DNA of 16,647 nt from Clostridiales bacterium UBA735 (GTDB lineage Bacteria; Bacillota; Clostridia; Oscillospirales; Oscillospiraceae): contig DBLB01000033.1 in the NCBI GenBank assembly GCA_002298695.1, forward strand, positions 266-16,912. Direction: 5' to 3'. The notes under the pieces were generated by a model that was not told the origin of the DNA, made no database searches, and saw nothing but the letters and a program-made list of their open reading frames with translations. Position numbers and translations under genes: made by a program. Positions 8,124-15,401 of this stretch are shown here, piece after piece. Position 1 is the stretch's first letter, and each line of letters opens with the position of its first letter.

Positions 8124-9155
8124 TTATCTCAGCTTCATGGCCTTGCGGCGGTTCGTGAAGTCCAGCAGCAGCACGGCCACGATGATGATCAGGCCCTTGA
8201 CGACCTTCTGCGGATAGGAGGCCACCGCGAGCAGGTTCATAATGTTGGTGATGAGTGCGATGATGCACATGCCGACGACGCCGCGCAGCACGGAGCCCTT
8301 GCCGCCGTCCAGCGACGCGCCGCCGATGACGCCCGCCGCAATGGCGTCGCATTCATAGCCGTCGCCGGCCTGCGGCGTCGCAACGCCGGCACGGCAGGCC
8401 AGGATCACGCCCGCTGCCGCCGCGAACACGCCGCCGATCACATAGGGCATGAACTTGTAGAACGCCACATTGATACCCGCGAAGCGAACCGCTTCTGCGT
8501 TGGAGCCGGTCGCCATGCACATACGGCCGTAGACCGTGTATTTCAGGATCCATGCGAAGACCAGGATCACGACCAGAACGATCCAGAACAGATACGGCAG
8601 CTTCAGGATCGGGTCGCTGTTGGCCGCGATGCTCATGCCGAGATCGACGGCGACCGTGCCGGTCGTCAGCCGGATGGGGATCTGCGCACAGATGATGTAT
8701 GTCAGACCGCGGAATGCAATCTGGACGGCCAGCGTGGCCACGAAGGGCATCATGTTCAGCTTGGCGACGAGCACGCCGTTGAACGCGCCGACCAGTGCGC
8801 CGGCGCACAGCGCGATCAGCAGGGACAGCAGATAGCCGCCCACGCCCATCTGGTTCATGCCCCAGTTTTCCAACGCGACGCCGTACATGATGCCGCCGAA
8901 GCCGATGGTGGAACCGAGGGAAAGGTCGATGGAGCCGGTGAAGATGATGAACAGGATACCGACGGTCAGCAGGAAGTACATCGAGTACTGCCGTGCCAGG
9001 TTGCAGAGGTTGTTTTTCGTAAAGAAATAGGGAGACAGGATGGCGCTCGCAATGATCAGCGCCACCAGGATCACATAAGAGTTATACTCAAGCAGCAATC
9101 CTACCAGGTCAAAACGCTTGTTTTCCAGAGTTTCCGGTGCTTTTTTACCACTCAT
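8124..9155 (-). CDS. Ribose-type ABC transporter permease (BPD_transp_2, RbsC-like)
   Basis: A 343-residue, highly hydrophobic inner-membrane protein that forms the channel of a CUT2 sugar importer. The frame is open further upstream, but ATG 9155 has a GGAGGT ribosome binding site and gives the protein beginning MSGKKAPETL. Several membrane spans are visible. RbsC-type signatures are FTGSIDLSLGSTIG, GRMCMATGSNAEAVRFAGI (the ATPase-contacting loop) and AIAAGVIGGASLDGGKGS near the C terminus. It begins 5 bases after the ATPase stop and ends 3 bases before the dehydrogenase start. Substrate class (pentose, hexose, polyol or a non-sugar such as autoinducer-2) cannot be read from the permease. 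Confidence 0.92.
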   Translation of the reverse strand: MSGKKAPETLENKRFDLVGLLLEYNSYVILVALIIASAILSPYFFTKNNLCNLARQYSMYFLLTVGILFIIFTGSIDLSLGSTIGFGGIMYGVALENWGMNQMGVGGYLLSLLIALCAGALVGAFNGVLVAKLNMMPFVATLAVQIAFRGLTYIICAQIPIRLTTGTVAVDLGMSIAANSDPILKLPYLFWIVLVVILVFAWILKYTVYGRMCMATGSNAEAVRFAGINVAFYKFMPYVIGGVFAAAAGVILACRAGVATPQAGDGYECDAIAAGVIGGASLDGGKGSVLRGVVGMCIIALITNIMNLLAVASYPQKVVKGLIIIVAVLLLDFTNRRKAMKLR

Positions 9156-9160
9156 TGTGA

Positions 9161-10666
9161 TCAAACCTCCATAGCGAGATGAATTAAGCTTTCTTCTGTG
9201 ATCTCGTCGCCCTCGACCATTCCAGTCATGTGGCCTTCGTGCATGCCGTAGACACGGTCGCACATGCCGATGACCTCCGGCATCTCAGACGAGATGAGGA
9301 TGATGGCCTTGCCGTTTTCGGCGAGGGAATTGATGATCCGGTAGATCTCCGCCTTTGCACCGACGTCCACACCGCGGGTAGGCTCGTCGAAGATGATGCA
9401 GTCGGCCTCGCAGGCCAGCGTCTTGCCGATGGCGACCTTCTGCTGGTTGCCGCCGGAGAGCGTCGTGACCGGGTCTTCAATCGACGCGTATTTTGTGGCG
9501 AGATTTTCACACATTTCGGAAACATATGCCTTCTCCCGCTTGAAATCGATTGCGCCGAGCGAATTGGTAAACGTCTTCAGATTTGAAATGGTAACGTTGT
9601 GGCGGATCGCCATCCGCAGCAGGACACCTGTGTTTTTCCGGTCCTCCGACAGATAGCCGATGCCGTTTTTGAAGGATTGACGCGGGGTGGATACATGAAC
9701 GCGCTTGCCGTGCATGTAGACCTCGCCGCTGTCGAGCGGGTTGATGCCGTAAATGGCCTGCGCAGATTCTGTGCGCCCGGCGCCGATCAGGCCGTACAGG
9801 CCGACGACCTCGCCTGCGCGGACGTTGTAGGAAACATCCTGCACCTGACGTCCGGCGTAGAGGTGTTTTGCCTCAAAGACCATCTCGCCGATCTTGCTGC
9901 GGCGCTCCGGATAGTAGTTCTCCATATTGCGTCCGACCATCAGGCGAACCAGATCGTCCTGCGTGATGTCCGCCGTTTTTACGGTATCGACATAGCTGCC
10001 GTCCTTCAGGACGGTGATCTCGTCGCAGATCTGGAAGATCTCCTCCAGGCGGTGCGAGACGTAGATGATGGACGTGCCCTGATCGCGCAGCTTTTTCAGC
10101 AGCTTGAACAGCTGCTCCACCTCACTGGTGGCCAGGAGCGCGGTCGGCTCATCAAGCACGAGGATGCTTGTCGGCTTTGAAAGCGCCTTACAGATCTCGA
10201 CGACCTGCTGATATGCAATCGACAGCTCTGCGACGATGTCTGTCTCCTTGATATGGCCGAAACCGAGGGATTCGAGCAGATCGTGCGCATTCTGGTTCAG
10301 TTTTTTATAGTTGATAAACTTTCCGCCGCCGGAACCCTCCCGCAGGCGGTCAATGTAAATATTTTCGGCAGCCGTAAGATCCGTCGCCAGCGCGTATTCC
10401 TGATAGATCACGCCGATGCCCAGCGCCCGGGACACATTGGTGTCCGTGATGTTCTGCTTTTCGCCGTCGATGAAAATCTCGCCCGCGTTGGCCTGATGCA
10501 CACCGGCCAGCACGCGGATCAGCGTGGACTTGCCGGCGCCGTTTTCCCCGATCAGCGCGTGAATGCTGCCCGGTCTGACGCGCAGATTGACGCCTTTCAA
10601 TGCCTGAACACCGCCGAAATTCTTGCTGATGTTCAGCATCTCCAAACGGTATGTTTTGTCACTCAA
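9161..10666 (-). CDS. Ribose-type ABC transporter ATP-binding protein (RbsA-like, two ABC domains)
   Basis: A tandem ABC ATPase that powers the importer at the membrane. Domain 1 has Walker A GENGAGKST (40-48), signature LSIAYQQ (148-154) and Walker B LVLDE (169-173). Domain 2 has the degenerate P-loop GLIGAGRTE (292-300) typical of the RbsA/MglA family, signature LSGGNQQ (403-409) and IIFDE (424-428). The start is a judgement. The longest frame opens at TTG 10681, but its own first codons contain GGAGG, which is ideally placed for the in-frame TTG at 10666. That start gives 501 residues, the length of E. coli RbsA. No ATG with a ribosome binding site lies near. It follows the binding-protein gene after a 222-base structured gap. 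Confidence 0.92.
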   Translation of the reverse strand: MSDKTYRLEMLNISKNFGGVQALKGVNLRVRPGSIHALIGENGAGKSTLIRVLAGVHQANAGEIFIDGEKQNITDTNVSRALGIGVIYQEYALATDLTAAENIYIDRLREGSGGGKFINYKKLNQNAHDLLESLGFGHIKETDIVAELSIAYQQVVEICKALSKPTSILVLDEPTALLATSEVEQLFKLLKKLRDQGTSIIYVSHRLEEIFQICDEITVLKDGSYVDTVKTADITQDDLVRLMVGRNMENYYPERRSKIGEMVFEAKHLYAGRQVQDVSYNVRAGEVVGLYGLIGAGRTESAQAIYGINPLDSGEVYMHGKRVHVSTPRQSFKNGIGYLSEDRKNTGVLLRMAIRHNVTISNLKTFTNSLGAIDFKREKAYVSEMCENLATKYASIEDPVTTLSGGNQQKVAIGKTLACEADCIIFDEPTRGVDVGAKAEIYRIINSLAENGKAIILISSEMPEVIGMCDRVYGMHEGHMTGMVEGDEITEESLIHLAMEV

Positions 10667-10888
10667 ATCAAATTCCTCCAACTTGATTCATTCTCTCTGC
10701 ATGCTCGGTCAAAACGGTCTTGTCGGCTGCTTCTTCGCCGCCTGCGGCGGCGCGTGATACAGGCCCTTGCAGAAAAGACTGCCCGACGCCACATGGATTC
10801 CGCTTGATTCAGATATGGAGATTTCAGCCGAGGCTGAAATCTCCATATCGATTTTTACTACAGGATGTTTCCTGCCGGAAGCAGGGAA
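10667..10888. other. Structured gap between binding-protein and ATPase genes
   Basis: No gene is supported here. The stretch holds the 18-bp stem-loop at 10812-10849, a smaller CGCCGCC-TGC-GGCGGCG hairpin at 10736-10752 and the GGAGG for the ATPase start. A short leftward open frame beginning near 10795 is arginine-rich, lacks a ribosome binding site and reads through the hairpin, so it is not called. Confidence 0.5.
10812..10849 (-). other. Perfect 18-bp intercistronic stem-loop downstream of binding-protein gene
   Basis: GATATGGAGATTTCAGCC (10812-10829) is the exact reverse complement of 10832-10849, with a two-base centre. It begins about 40 bases downstream of the binding-protein stop. 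In the leftward transcript it is preceded by AAAAA rather than followed by U's, so it does not look like a terminator for this operon; the T-run (10851-10856) would serve a rightward transcript. Stem-loops at this place in sugar importer operons commonly protect the upstream message and let the binding protein be made in excess. That role is inferred here. Confidence 0.65.
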
Positions 10889-12232
10889 TTACGAGAAGTC
10901 TGCCGTCGCAGCCAGATCGTCGATGCTCTTCCAGACGATGTCATAGGCCTTGACGTAGCCCGTGGGGGAGTCATAGTACTCTTCGACGTTGTCCTTCGTG
11001 ATGGCGATGGCGTCGAGGGACGTGCCGGCCGGCATGTTGGAGGCGTCAAAGCCTTCCTCAAAGATCATGTGGATCAGGTCGACCGCGCAGCCGCCGAGCA
11101 TATCGGGGGGATTGTAGCCGGTGCAGAGCAGCTCGCCGCTCTTGACGCAGTCCATCGCTTCCTGGGAACCGTCCGCCGCGGAGATCAGCAGCACGTCTGT
11201 GCCGGGGGTCTTACCAGCTGCCTTGATGGCCTTGATCGCACCCATAGCCATCCAGTCGTTCTCTGCCAGAACCAGCTGAACGTCGGGGTTGGCCGTCATC
11301 AGGTCTTCCATGGCCGTCAGGCCGCCTTCATCCGTCCAGGAACCTTCGCCGTAGCCGCCGATGGTCATGTTGATCTCCGGAACGGTGGTCTTGCCGCTGT
11401 TGAACAGCTCGGTGCAGTAGCCGTAGGAGAGGTAGCGGGCGTCATTGATCGAGATCTCCGTGCCCTTCGCGTTGAGGATCGTGTAGATCATGCCGGCGAC
11501 CTCGCCGCAGATTCTGGACTTGGAGTTTGCGAAACCGGCAAGGCCGATGATGACGACCGCGGAGATGGAGTCATAGTCCTTCATCGCTTCACCGCCGACC
11601 AGCCCGGCCTGCCAGCCATTTTCAAAGTTGTTGGCAAGGATGGAGGTGACAGTGGCGCAGGCGGGATCCAGCGCACCGCCGATGCCTACAACGGGCACAT
11701 CCTGCGCAACGCATTCCGCGACGACGGTGTTGGCCGCCTTGACGTCGCACGGGTCGAGAATGATCGCATCGACGCCCTGGGCCAGGAACGCCTCACAGAT
11801 GGCGATCATCTGGTCGCCGTCAGTCTCGGCGTTCATGATGATCAGTTCATAGCCATATTCTTCGGCGTGCTCCTTCGCAGAGTCCGCAATGGCAACAAAG
11901 TACGGGTTGGAGAGGGTCGCCTGGCAGAGGCCGATCTTCAGGCCGGACTTGCTCTCGGTGGGCAGGCCCTTGTCGATGGAGGCGCGGGATTCCACGTCGC
12001 TCGGCATCAGCATGCCGTTGACCATGTCCAGGTCGGGAACGCTGTAGAGCTTGTGGTAGCCGGTCTCTGATGCGGTATCTTCCGTGGAGCTCGTATCTGC
12101 CGGGGTTGTCGCTGCCGTGTCAGAGGCGCTCGTGTCATTGTTGGTGGTCTGCGTGGGGGCTGCTTCCTTTGCACAGGCGACAAGCGAGAAGAGCATCGTC
12201 AGTGCGAGAATTGCGCATAGTACCTTTTTCAT
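10889..12232 (-). CDS. Ribose-type sugar-binding lipoprotein (periplasmic-binding protein 4/1 fold)
   Basis: A 447-residue extracytoplasmic solute receptor. Residues 1-20 form a signal peptide with lipobox LVAC (Cys20), so the protein would be lipid-anchored on the outer face of the membrane. A Thr/Ser/Ala/Asp-rich tether spans about 24-58. The binding core starts at KIGLCQATLSNPYF (99-112); further RbsB-like pieces are GVDAIILDPCD (153-163), VPVVGIGG (179-186), VLAENDWMAMGAIKA and DVLLISAADGS. The N-terminal extension before the core is about 97 residues, well beyond an RbsB-type signal and tether. ATG 12232 has GGAGGT at 7 bases. It is the first of the three importer genes and is separated from the SDR gene by a 193-base structured gap. 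Ligand: probably a sugar or polyol, not identifiable by eye. Confidence 0.9.
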   Translation of the reverse strand: MKKVLCAILALTMLFSLVACAKEAAPTQTTNNDTSASDTAATTPADTSSTEDTASETGYHKLYSVPDLDMVNGMLMPSDVESRASIDKGLPTESKSGLKIGLCQATLSNPYFVAIADSAKEHAEEYGYELIIMNAETDGDQMIAICEAFLAQGVDAIILDPCDVKAANTVVAECVAQDVPVVGIGGALDPACATVTSILANNFENGWQAGLVGGEAMKDYDSISAVVIIGLAGFANSKSRICGEVAGMIYTILNAKGTEISINDARYLSYGYCTELFNSGKTTVPEINMTIGGYGEGSWTDEGGLTAMEDLMTANPDVQLVLAENDWMAMGAIKAIKAAGKTPGTDVLLISAADGSQEAMDCVKSGELLCTGYNPPDMLGGCAVDLIHMIFEEGFDASNMPAGTSLDAIAITKDNVEEYYDSPTGYVKAYDIVWKSIDDLAATADFS

Positions 12233-12350
12233 TGTGGAACCTCCATATTTTTATTTGAAATGCCGCAGCATTCTCATAAGACAAGCTGAAGTCCGCGGGT
12301 GATGGGGTCTGATGCGTCGGCCGGATGCCCCCGGCCGGAAACGGGAAAAT

Positions 12351-12394
12351 GCGGTCGAGCAGCCGGCGGCCCCGAATCGGAGCCGACCGCTGCT
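12351..12394 (-). other. GC-rich structured segment upstream of binding-protein gene, possible terminator/attenuator
   Basis: In the leftward transcript GCGGTCG (12390-12384) can pair with CGACCGC (12357-12351), which is followed directly by ATTTT, a weak terminator shape. Overlapping this, AGCAGC (12394-12389) can pair with GCTGCT (12363-12358). The two pairings cross and cannot form together as a simple hairpin. An inner hairpin GGCTCCG-ATT-CGGGGCC is compatible with either. It lies between the SDR and binding-protein genes. Partial termination or processing is plausible. Confidence 0.35.
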
Positions 12395-12425
12395 TGCCCG
12401 TCATGATTCTATTTTGCTGTGAAGC

Positions 12426-13268
12426 TTACCAGGTGGTGTAACCGCCGTCGACAATGACGTTCGAACCCGTCTGGAACGAAGCCAGATCCGACGCCAGATA
12501 GCAGACGCAGCCGACCGCTTCATCCAGCGAAGCCGTCCGTCCGAGCGGCGTATCCGCGGCCATGGAGGCGAACGCCTCGACCGGGAAGCCCGCCTTCGGG
12601 TCGTGCAGGCCGGAGATGATATAACCGTAGCTGACCGAGTTGAACCGGATGCCGTACTGGGCATAGTCCATGGCCATGGCCTTCGTCAGGTGGGCCACGC
12701 CGGCCTTTGTCGCCGGATAGGCGATGCCGTAGCGGCTGCCCGCCGGGAGACGGTTGACGATCACGCCGGACATCGAGGCGGTGTTGATGATGGAGCCGCC
12801 GTGCTTATGGGCGACCATCACGTTGGCGCACGCTCTGCCGACCAGCATGTTGCCGGTCAGGTTGATGTCGACGACCTTCTGCCACAGCTTGACGTCGATG
12901 TTGGAATCGTCGCCCGCCAGGCCGATGCCGGCGTTGTTGTGGCAGACGTCGATGGTGCCGTAGGCGTCGACAACTTCCTTCACGAACGCATCGACCGATT
13001 CCGGCTTTGAGACGTCGCCAAGGACGTACATCACGTCTGCGCCGCACTTTTCACGGATGTCCGCGCAGTTCTGCTTCAGGACCTCTTCCTTGGGCGGGAT
13101 GTCCATCAGGGCCACCTTTGCGCCCATCTCTGCCAGCGCGCAGGCCGTTGCCTTGCCGATGCCGCCGCCGGCGCCGGTCACGAGCGCGACCTTGCCCTTC
13201 AGGGAAAACATGTCATACACATTCCGCATTTCCTTGATCGTCTGCGGAACGGGATATCCAGCTGCCAT
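12426..13268 (-). CDS. SDR-family dehydrogenase, polyol/sugar type
   Basis: A 280-residue classical short-chain dehydrogenase/reductase. ATG 13268 is chosen because GAAGGAG precedes it; the frame extends 15 codons upstream without a ribosome binding site. An N-terminal lead of about 25 residues precedes VALVTGAGGGIG (27-38, cofactor loop). NNAG is at 111-114, TASMSG at 163-168 (catalytic Ser probably 165), and Tyr184 and Lys188 form YPATK. The TASMSG form is common in mannitol/sorbose-type polyol SDRs. Asp56 at the end of the second strand (VALMD) suggests NAD preference. The Ser-to-Tyr spacing is several residues longer than in most classical members. It follows the MDR dehydrogenase by 32 bases, so two unrelated dehydrogenases probably act on successive hydroxyl/keto groups of the imported compound. 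Confidence 0.88.
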   Translation of the reverse strand: MAAGYPVPQTIKEMRNVYDMFSLKGKVALVTGAGGGIGKATACALAEMGAKVALMDIPPKEEVLKQNCADIREKCGADVMYVLGDVSKPESVDAFVKEVVDAYGTIDVCHNNAGIGLAGDDSNIDVKLWQKVVDINLTGNMLVGRACANVMVAHKHGGSIINTASMSGVIVNRLPAGSRYGIAYPATKAGVAHLTKAMAMDYAQYGIRFNSVSYGYIISGLHDPKAGFPVEAFASMAADTPLGRTASLDEAVGCVCYLASDLASFQTGSNVIVDGGYTTW

Positions 13269-13300
13269 ACTCTTTTCTCCTTCTTTTCGGCGCAAACGCC

Positions 13301-14344
13301 TTATTTTGAACAATCGCAGTCAAAGACGATCTTTGCAAACTTGCCGGAAATCTGATCGGCATAAGCCTGCTGGCACTCTTCGAGCTTGTACACCTTCTGG
13401 ATGATCGGTTCCAGATTCATTCTGTGCAGCATCCGGATCGCCGGACCGAAGCTGTAGGTCGACAGGAACAGGCCCGTCAGCGTCAGCTCATGGTGATAGA
13501 GGTAGGTGCTCAGATCGAGCGGCAGGCGGAAATCGGTGGGGTACTGCGCCATGTAGACGATCGTACCGCCCTTCTTGGTGATCTCCAGCGCCGTCTGTGC
13601 GGCAAAGCGGTTGCCGGAGCATTCGATGACCCGGTCAAAGCCGTCCGGCGCGATCTGCGTCCATTTCTCGTTGAAATCGGCCGCCGTGGAGTCCAGCGCA
13701 TAGTCCGCGCCGAGCGTCAGGGCCAGATTGCGCTTGGCCTCAACCGGCTCCAGCAGCGTGACCTTGCCCGCGCCGGCCATCTTGCACAGCTCGACCACCA
13801 TCAGGCCGATGCCGCCGCCGCCGGAGACCGCCACATGGTCGCCCATGCGGATGTTGGCCTTTTCCACAGAGTGCAGTGCGATGGTCATCGGTTCTACGAG
13901 CGACGCGCACTTGAGATCGGCGTCGTCCGGCAGCTTATAGACCTGATCCTCCGACCAGACGACATATTCCGCCTGGCAGGGGACGATGTGCTGCTCGCGG
14001 GAGGTGCAGAACTGCTCCATGCCGCGGCGGCAGGCGTCGCAGACGCCGCAGAAGTGGACGAAGCAGCCCGTCACCTTGTCGCCGACCTTCAGCCCGCGGT
14101 GCGTGCAGCCGGGTCCGAGCGCCACGACCGTACCGGCCATCTCATGGCCGAAACCGATGCCGACGTCCACATCCATGATGCCGTTGAGCATGTTGGGATC
14201 GGAGCCGCAGATGGAGGCATAGGCGACCTTGATCAGCACATCGTCGTCATGCTCGATTTTCGGCATGGGCAGATCGACGCAGTCGAGCTTGCCCCATTTT
14301 TTGCTGGCCCAATCGCCCTTTTCCGTCAAAACGATCGCTTTCAT
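13301..14344 (-). CDS. Zinc-dependent MDR alcohol dehydrogenase (sorbitol/threonine dehydrogenase-like)
   Basis: A 347-residue medium-chain dehydrogenase. Catalytic zinc ligands are visible as ICGSD (Cys46) and FGHE (His67, Glu68), with VEP (Glu151) nearby. The structural zinc cysteines are 99, 102, 105 and 113 in CGVCDAC and QFC. The NAD-binding loop is VSGGGGIGL (173-181), and Glu199 at the end of the next strand favours NAD over NADP. This set is typical of sorbitol, xylitol and threonine dehydrogenases, which oxidise a secondary alcohol next to another hydroxyl. ATG 14344 is preceded by AAGGAG at 8 bases, and the gene follows the transketolase C-subunit by 18 bases. Family is certain; polyol oxidation is inferred from the motifs and the neighbouring transketolase. 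Confidence 0.9.
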   Translation of the reverse strand: MKAIVLTEKGDWASKKWGKLDCVDLPMPKIEHDDDVLIKVAYASICGSDPNMLNGIMDVDVGIGFGHEMAGTVVALGPGCTHRGLKVGDKVTGCFVHFCGVCDACRRGMEQFCTSREQHIVPCQAEYVVWSEDQVYKLPDDADLKCASLVEPMTIALHSVEKANIRMGDHVAVSGGGGIGLMVVELCKMAGAGKVTLLEPVEAKRNLALTLGADYALDSTAADFNEKWTQIAPDGFDRVIECSGNRFAAQTALEITKKGGTIVYMAQYPTDFRLPLDLSTYLYHHELTLTGLFLSTYSFGPAIRMLHRMNLEPIIQKVYKLEECQQAYADQISGKFAKIVFDCDCSK

Positions 14345-14362
14345 AGCATTTCTCCTTTTCCC

Positions 14363-15322
14363 TTACCGGCCGAGCATCTCATGGACCGCAGCCACCGCCG
14401 CGTCCTTGTCATAGCCATACTTGTGCTGCAGCTCCGCACCGGAGCCGAAGCCGGCATAGACCTGCGGAATGCCCATTCTGCGGAACTTCTTCGGCGCGAC
14501 GCCGTGATCGAGGTAGACGTCGGAGATGGCCGAGGCCAGGCCGCCGTACATCAGATGATCCTCCAGCACGATCACGTTGCCCGTTTCTGCCGTGCAGCGG
14601 AGCACCAGCTCCTCGTCGATCGGCTTGATGGAGTACATATCGACGACCTGAATGTCGATGCCTTCCTTTTCCAGCTCGACGGCCGCATCCATCGCCTCGC
14701 CGACCATTTCGCCGTGTGCAAAGATCGTCAGATCCTTACCCTCGCGTGCGATCAGGCCCTTGCCGATCTCGTATTTTGCCGTACCGGCCTCGTAGATGAC
14801 GCGGTCTTTCTTGCCCTGCGCCAGACGGATGTAGATCGGGCCCGGCCAGGTCATGGACGCTTCGAGCAGATCGGGGATCATGTTGGGGTCGGCCACCGAG
14901 ATCACGGTCATGTTGACCAGCGAGCGCATGATGGCCACGTCCTCCATCGCGTTATGCGTGGAACCGCCGCCGGAGGTCAGGCCGCCGCCAGTGCCGATGA
15001 GGCGGACGGGAAGATTCTGATAGCAGATCGCGGTGCGGACCTGCTCGCAGGCGCGCATTGTCATGAACGGGATCATGCCCGTGACGAAGCAGATGTTCCC
15101 GGCCAGCGCCAGACCGGCGGCTGTGCCCATAACGTTCTGCTCGGCGATGCCGACGTCCACAAAGCGATCCGGATAGGTTTTCTTGTAGCCGCCGAGGAAT
15201 CCGCCAGTGTCTGCCGTCAGAACCCAGACATTGTCAAAACGACCGGCGAGCTCTTCGAGCTTTCTGCCCGTATTGTCGCGCCCGGAAGCGAAAATAGCGT
15301 CAAAATTGAACGATACCTTCAT
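14363..15322 (-). CDS. Transketolase, C-terminal subunit
   Basis: A 319-residue protein covering the pyrimidine-binding and C-terminal domains of transketolase, as in the split enzymes of many Firmicutes and archaea. VGIAEQN (57-63) holds the catalytic glutamate, Glu61, that activates thiamine diphosphate. A GGGSTHNAMEDVAIMRS segment matches the family's THQPxEDLAxLRA block, and VLEDHL is followed by a C-terminal Rossmann-like domain. With the adjacent N-subunit it would form an enzyme moving a two-carbon ketol unit between sugar phosphates. The start, ATG 15322, uses AAGGAG at 15338-15333. That site lies inside the stretch that originally encoded the C terminus of the N-subunit, and the old stop codon is separated from this ATG by one base, so the pair was translationally coupled. 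A DXS- or sulfosugar-type variant cannot be excluded. Confidence 0.9.
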   Translation of the reverse strand: MKVSFNFDAIFASGRDNTGRKLEELAGRFDNVWVLTADTGGFLGGYKKTYPDRFVDVGIAEQNVMGTAAGLALAGNICFVTGMIPFMTMRACEQVRTAICYQNLPVRLIGTGGGLTSGGGSTHNAMEDVAIMRSLVNMTVISVADPNMIPDLLEASMTWPGPIYIRLAQGKKDRVIYEAGTAKYEIGKGLIAREGKDLTIFAHGEMVGEAMDAAVELEKEGIDIQVVDMYSIKPIDEELVLRCTAETGNVIVLEDHLMYGGLASAISDVYLDHGVAPKKFRRMGIPQVYAGFGSGAELQHKYGYDKDAAVAAVHEMLGR

Positions 15323-15323
15323 A

Positions 15324-15401
15324 TTAGTTCATCTCCTTTTTCTCAGCTTCCCATGCGGCTTCCACTTCTGCCAGCGCCTTTTCCATGTCGTCGTAGCCAA
15401 G
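15324..15401 (-). other. Detached in-frame C-terminal tail of the transketolase N-subunit
   Basis: Downstream of the TAA at 15402-15404 the same frame stays open for 25 further codons and ends at a second TAA (15326-15324). The encoded tail, beginning LGYDDMEKALAEVEAAW, has the charged amphipathic helix expected at the end of transketolase N-subunits. That ending abuts the C-subunit start by one base. It therefore looks like genuine coding sequence cut off by a nonsense codon, or a sequencing or assembly error at that codon. Confidence 0.7.

Noticed and set aside
5022..9182. A 1386-codon open frame on the plus strand
   Set aside because: It lies antisense to both flavoproteins, the GldA-like dehydrogenase and most of the permease, which all have clear motifs. 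The translated product is low-complexity and rich in His, Asp, Arg and Ala, as expected from reading a GC-rich coding strand backwards. It has no ribosome binding site or domain.
10710..10797. Short leftward open frame in the binding-protein/ATPase gap
   Set aside because: It has no ribosome binding site, is arginine-rich because it reads through a CGCCGCC hairpin, and has no recognisable family.
10812..10849. Reading the 18-bp stem as a Rho-independent terminator of the leftward operon
   Set aside because: In the leftward transcript A's precede the stem and no U-run follows; importer genes continue directly after it.
10865..12070. 401-codon plus-strand frame opposite the binding-protein gene
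   Set aside because: It is an antisense shadow; the minus strand encodes a lipoprotein with signal peptide, lipobox and RbsB motifs.
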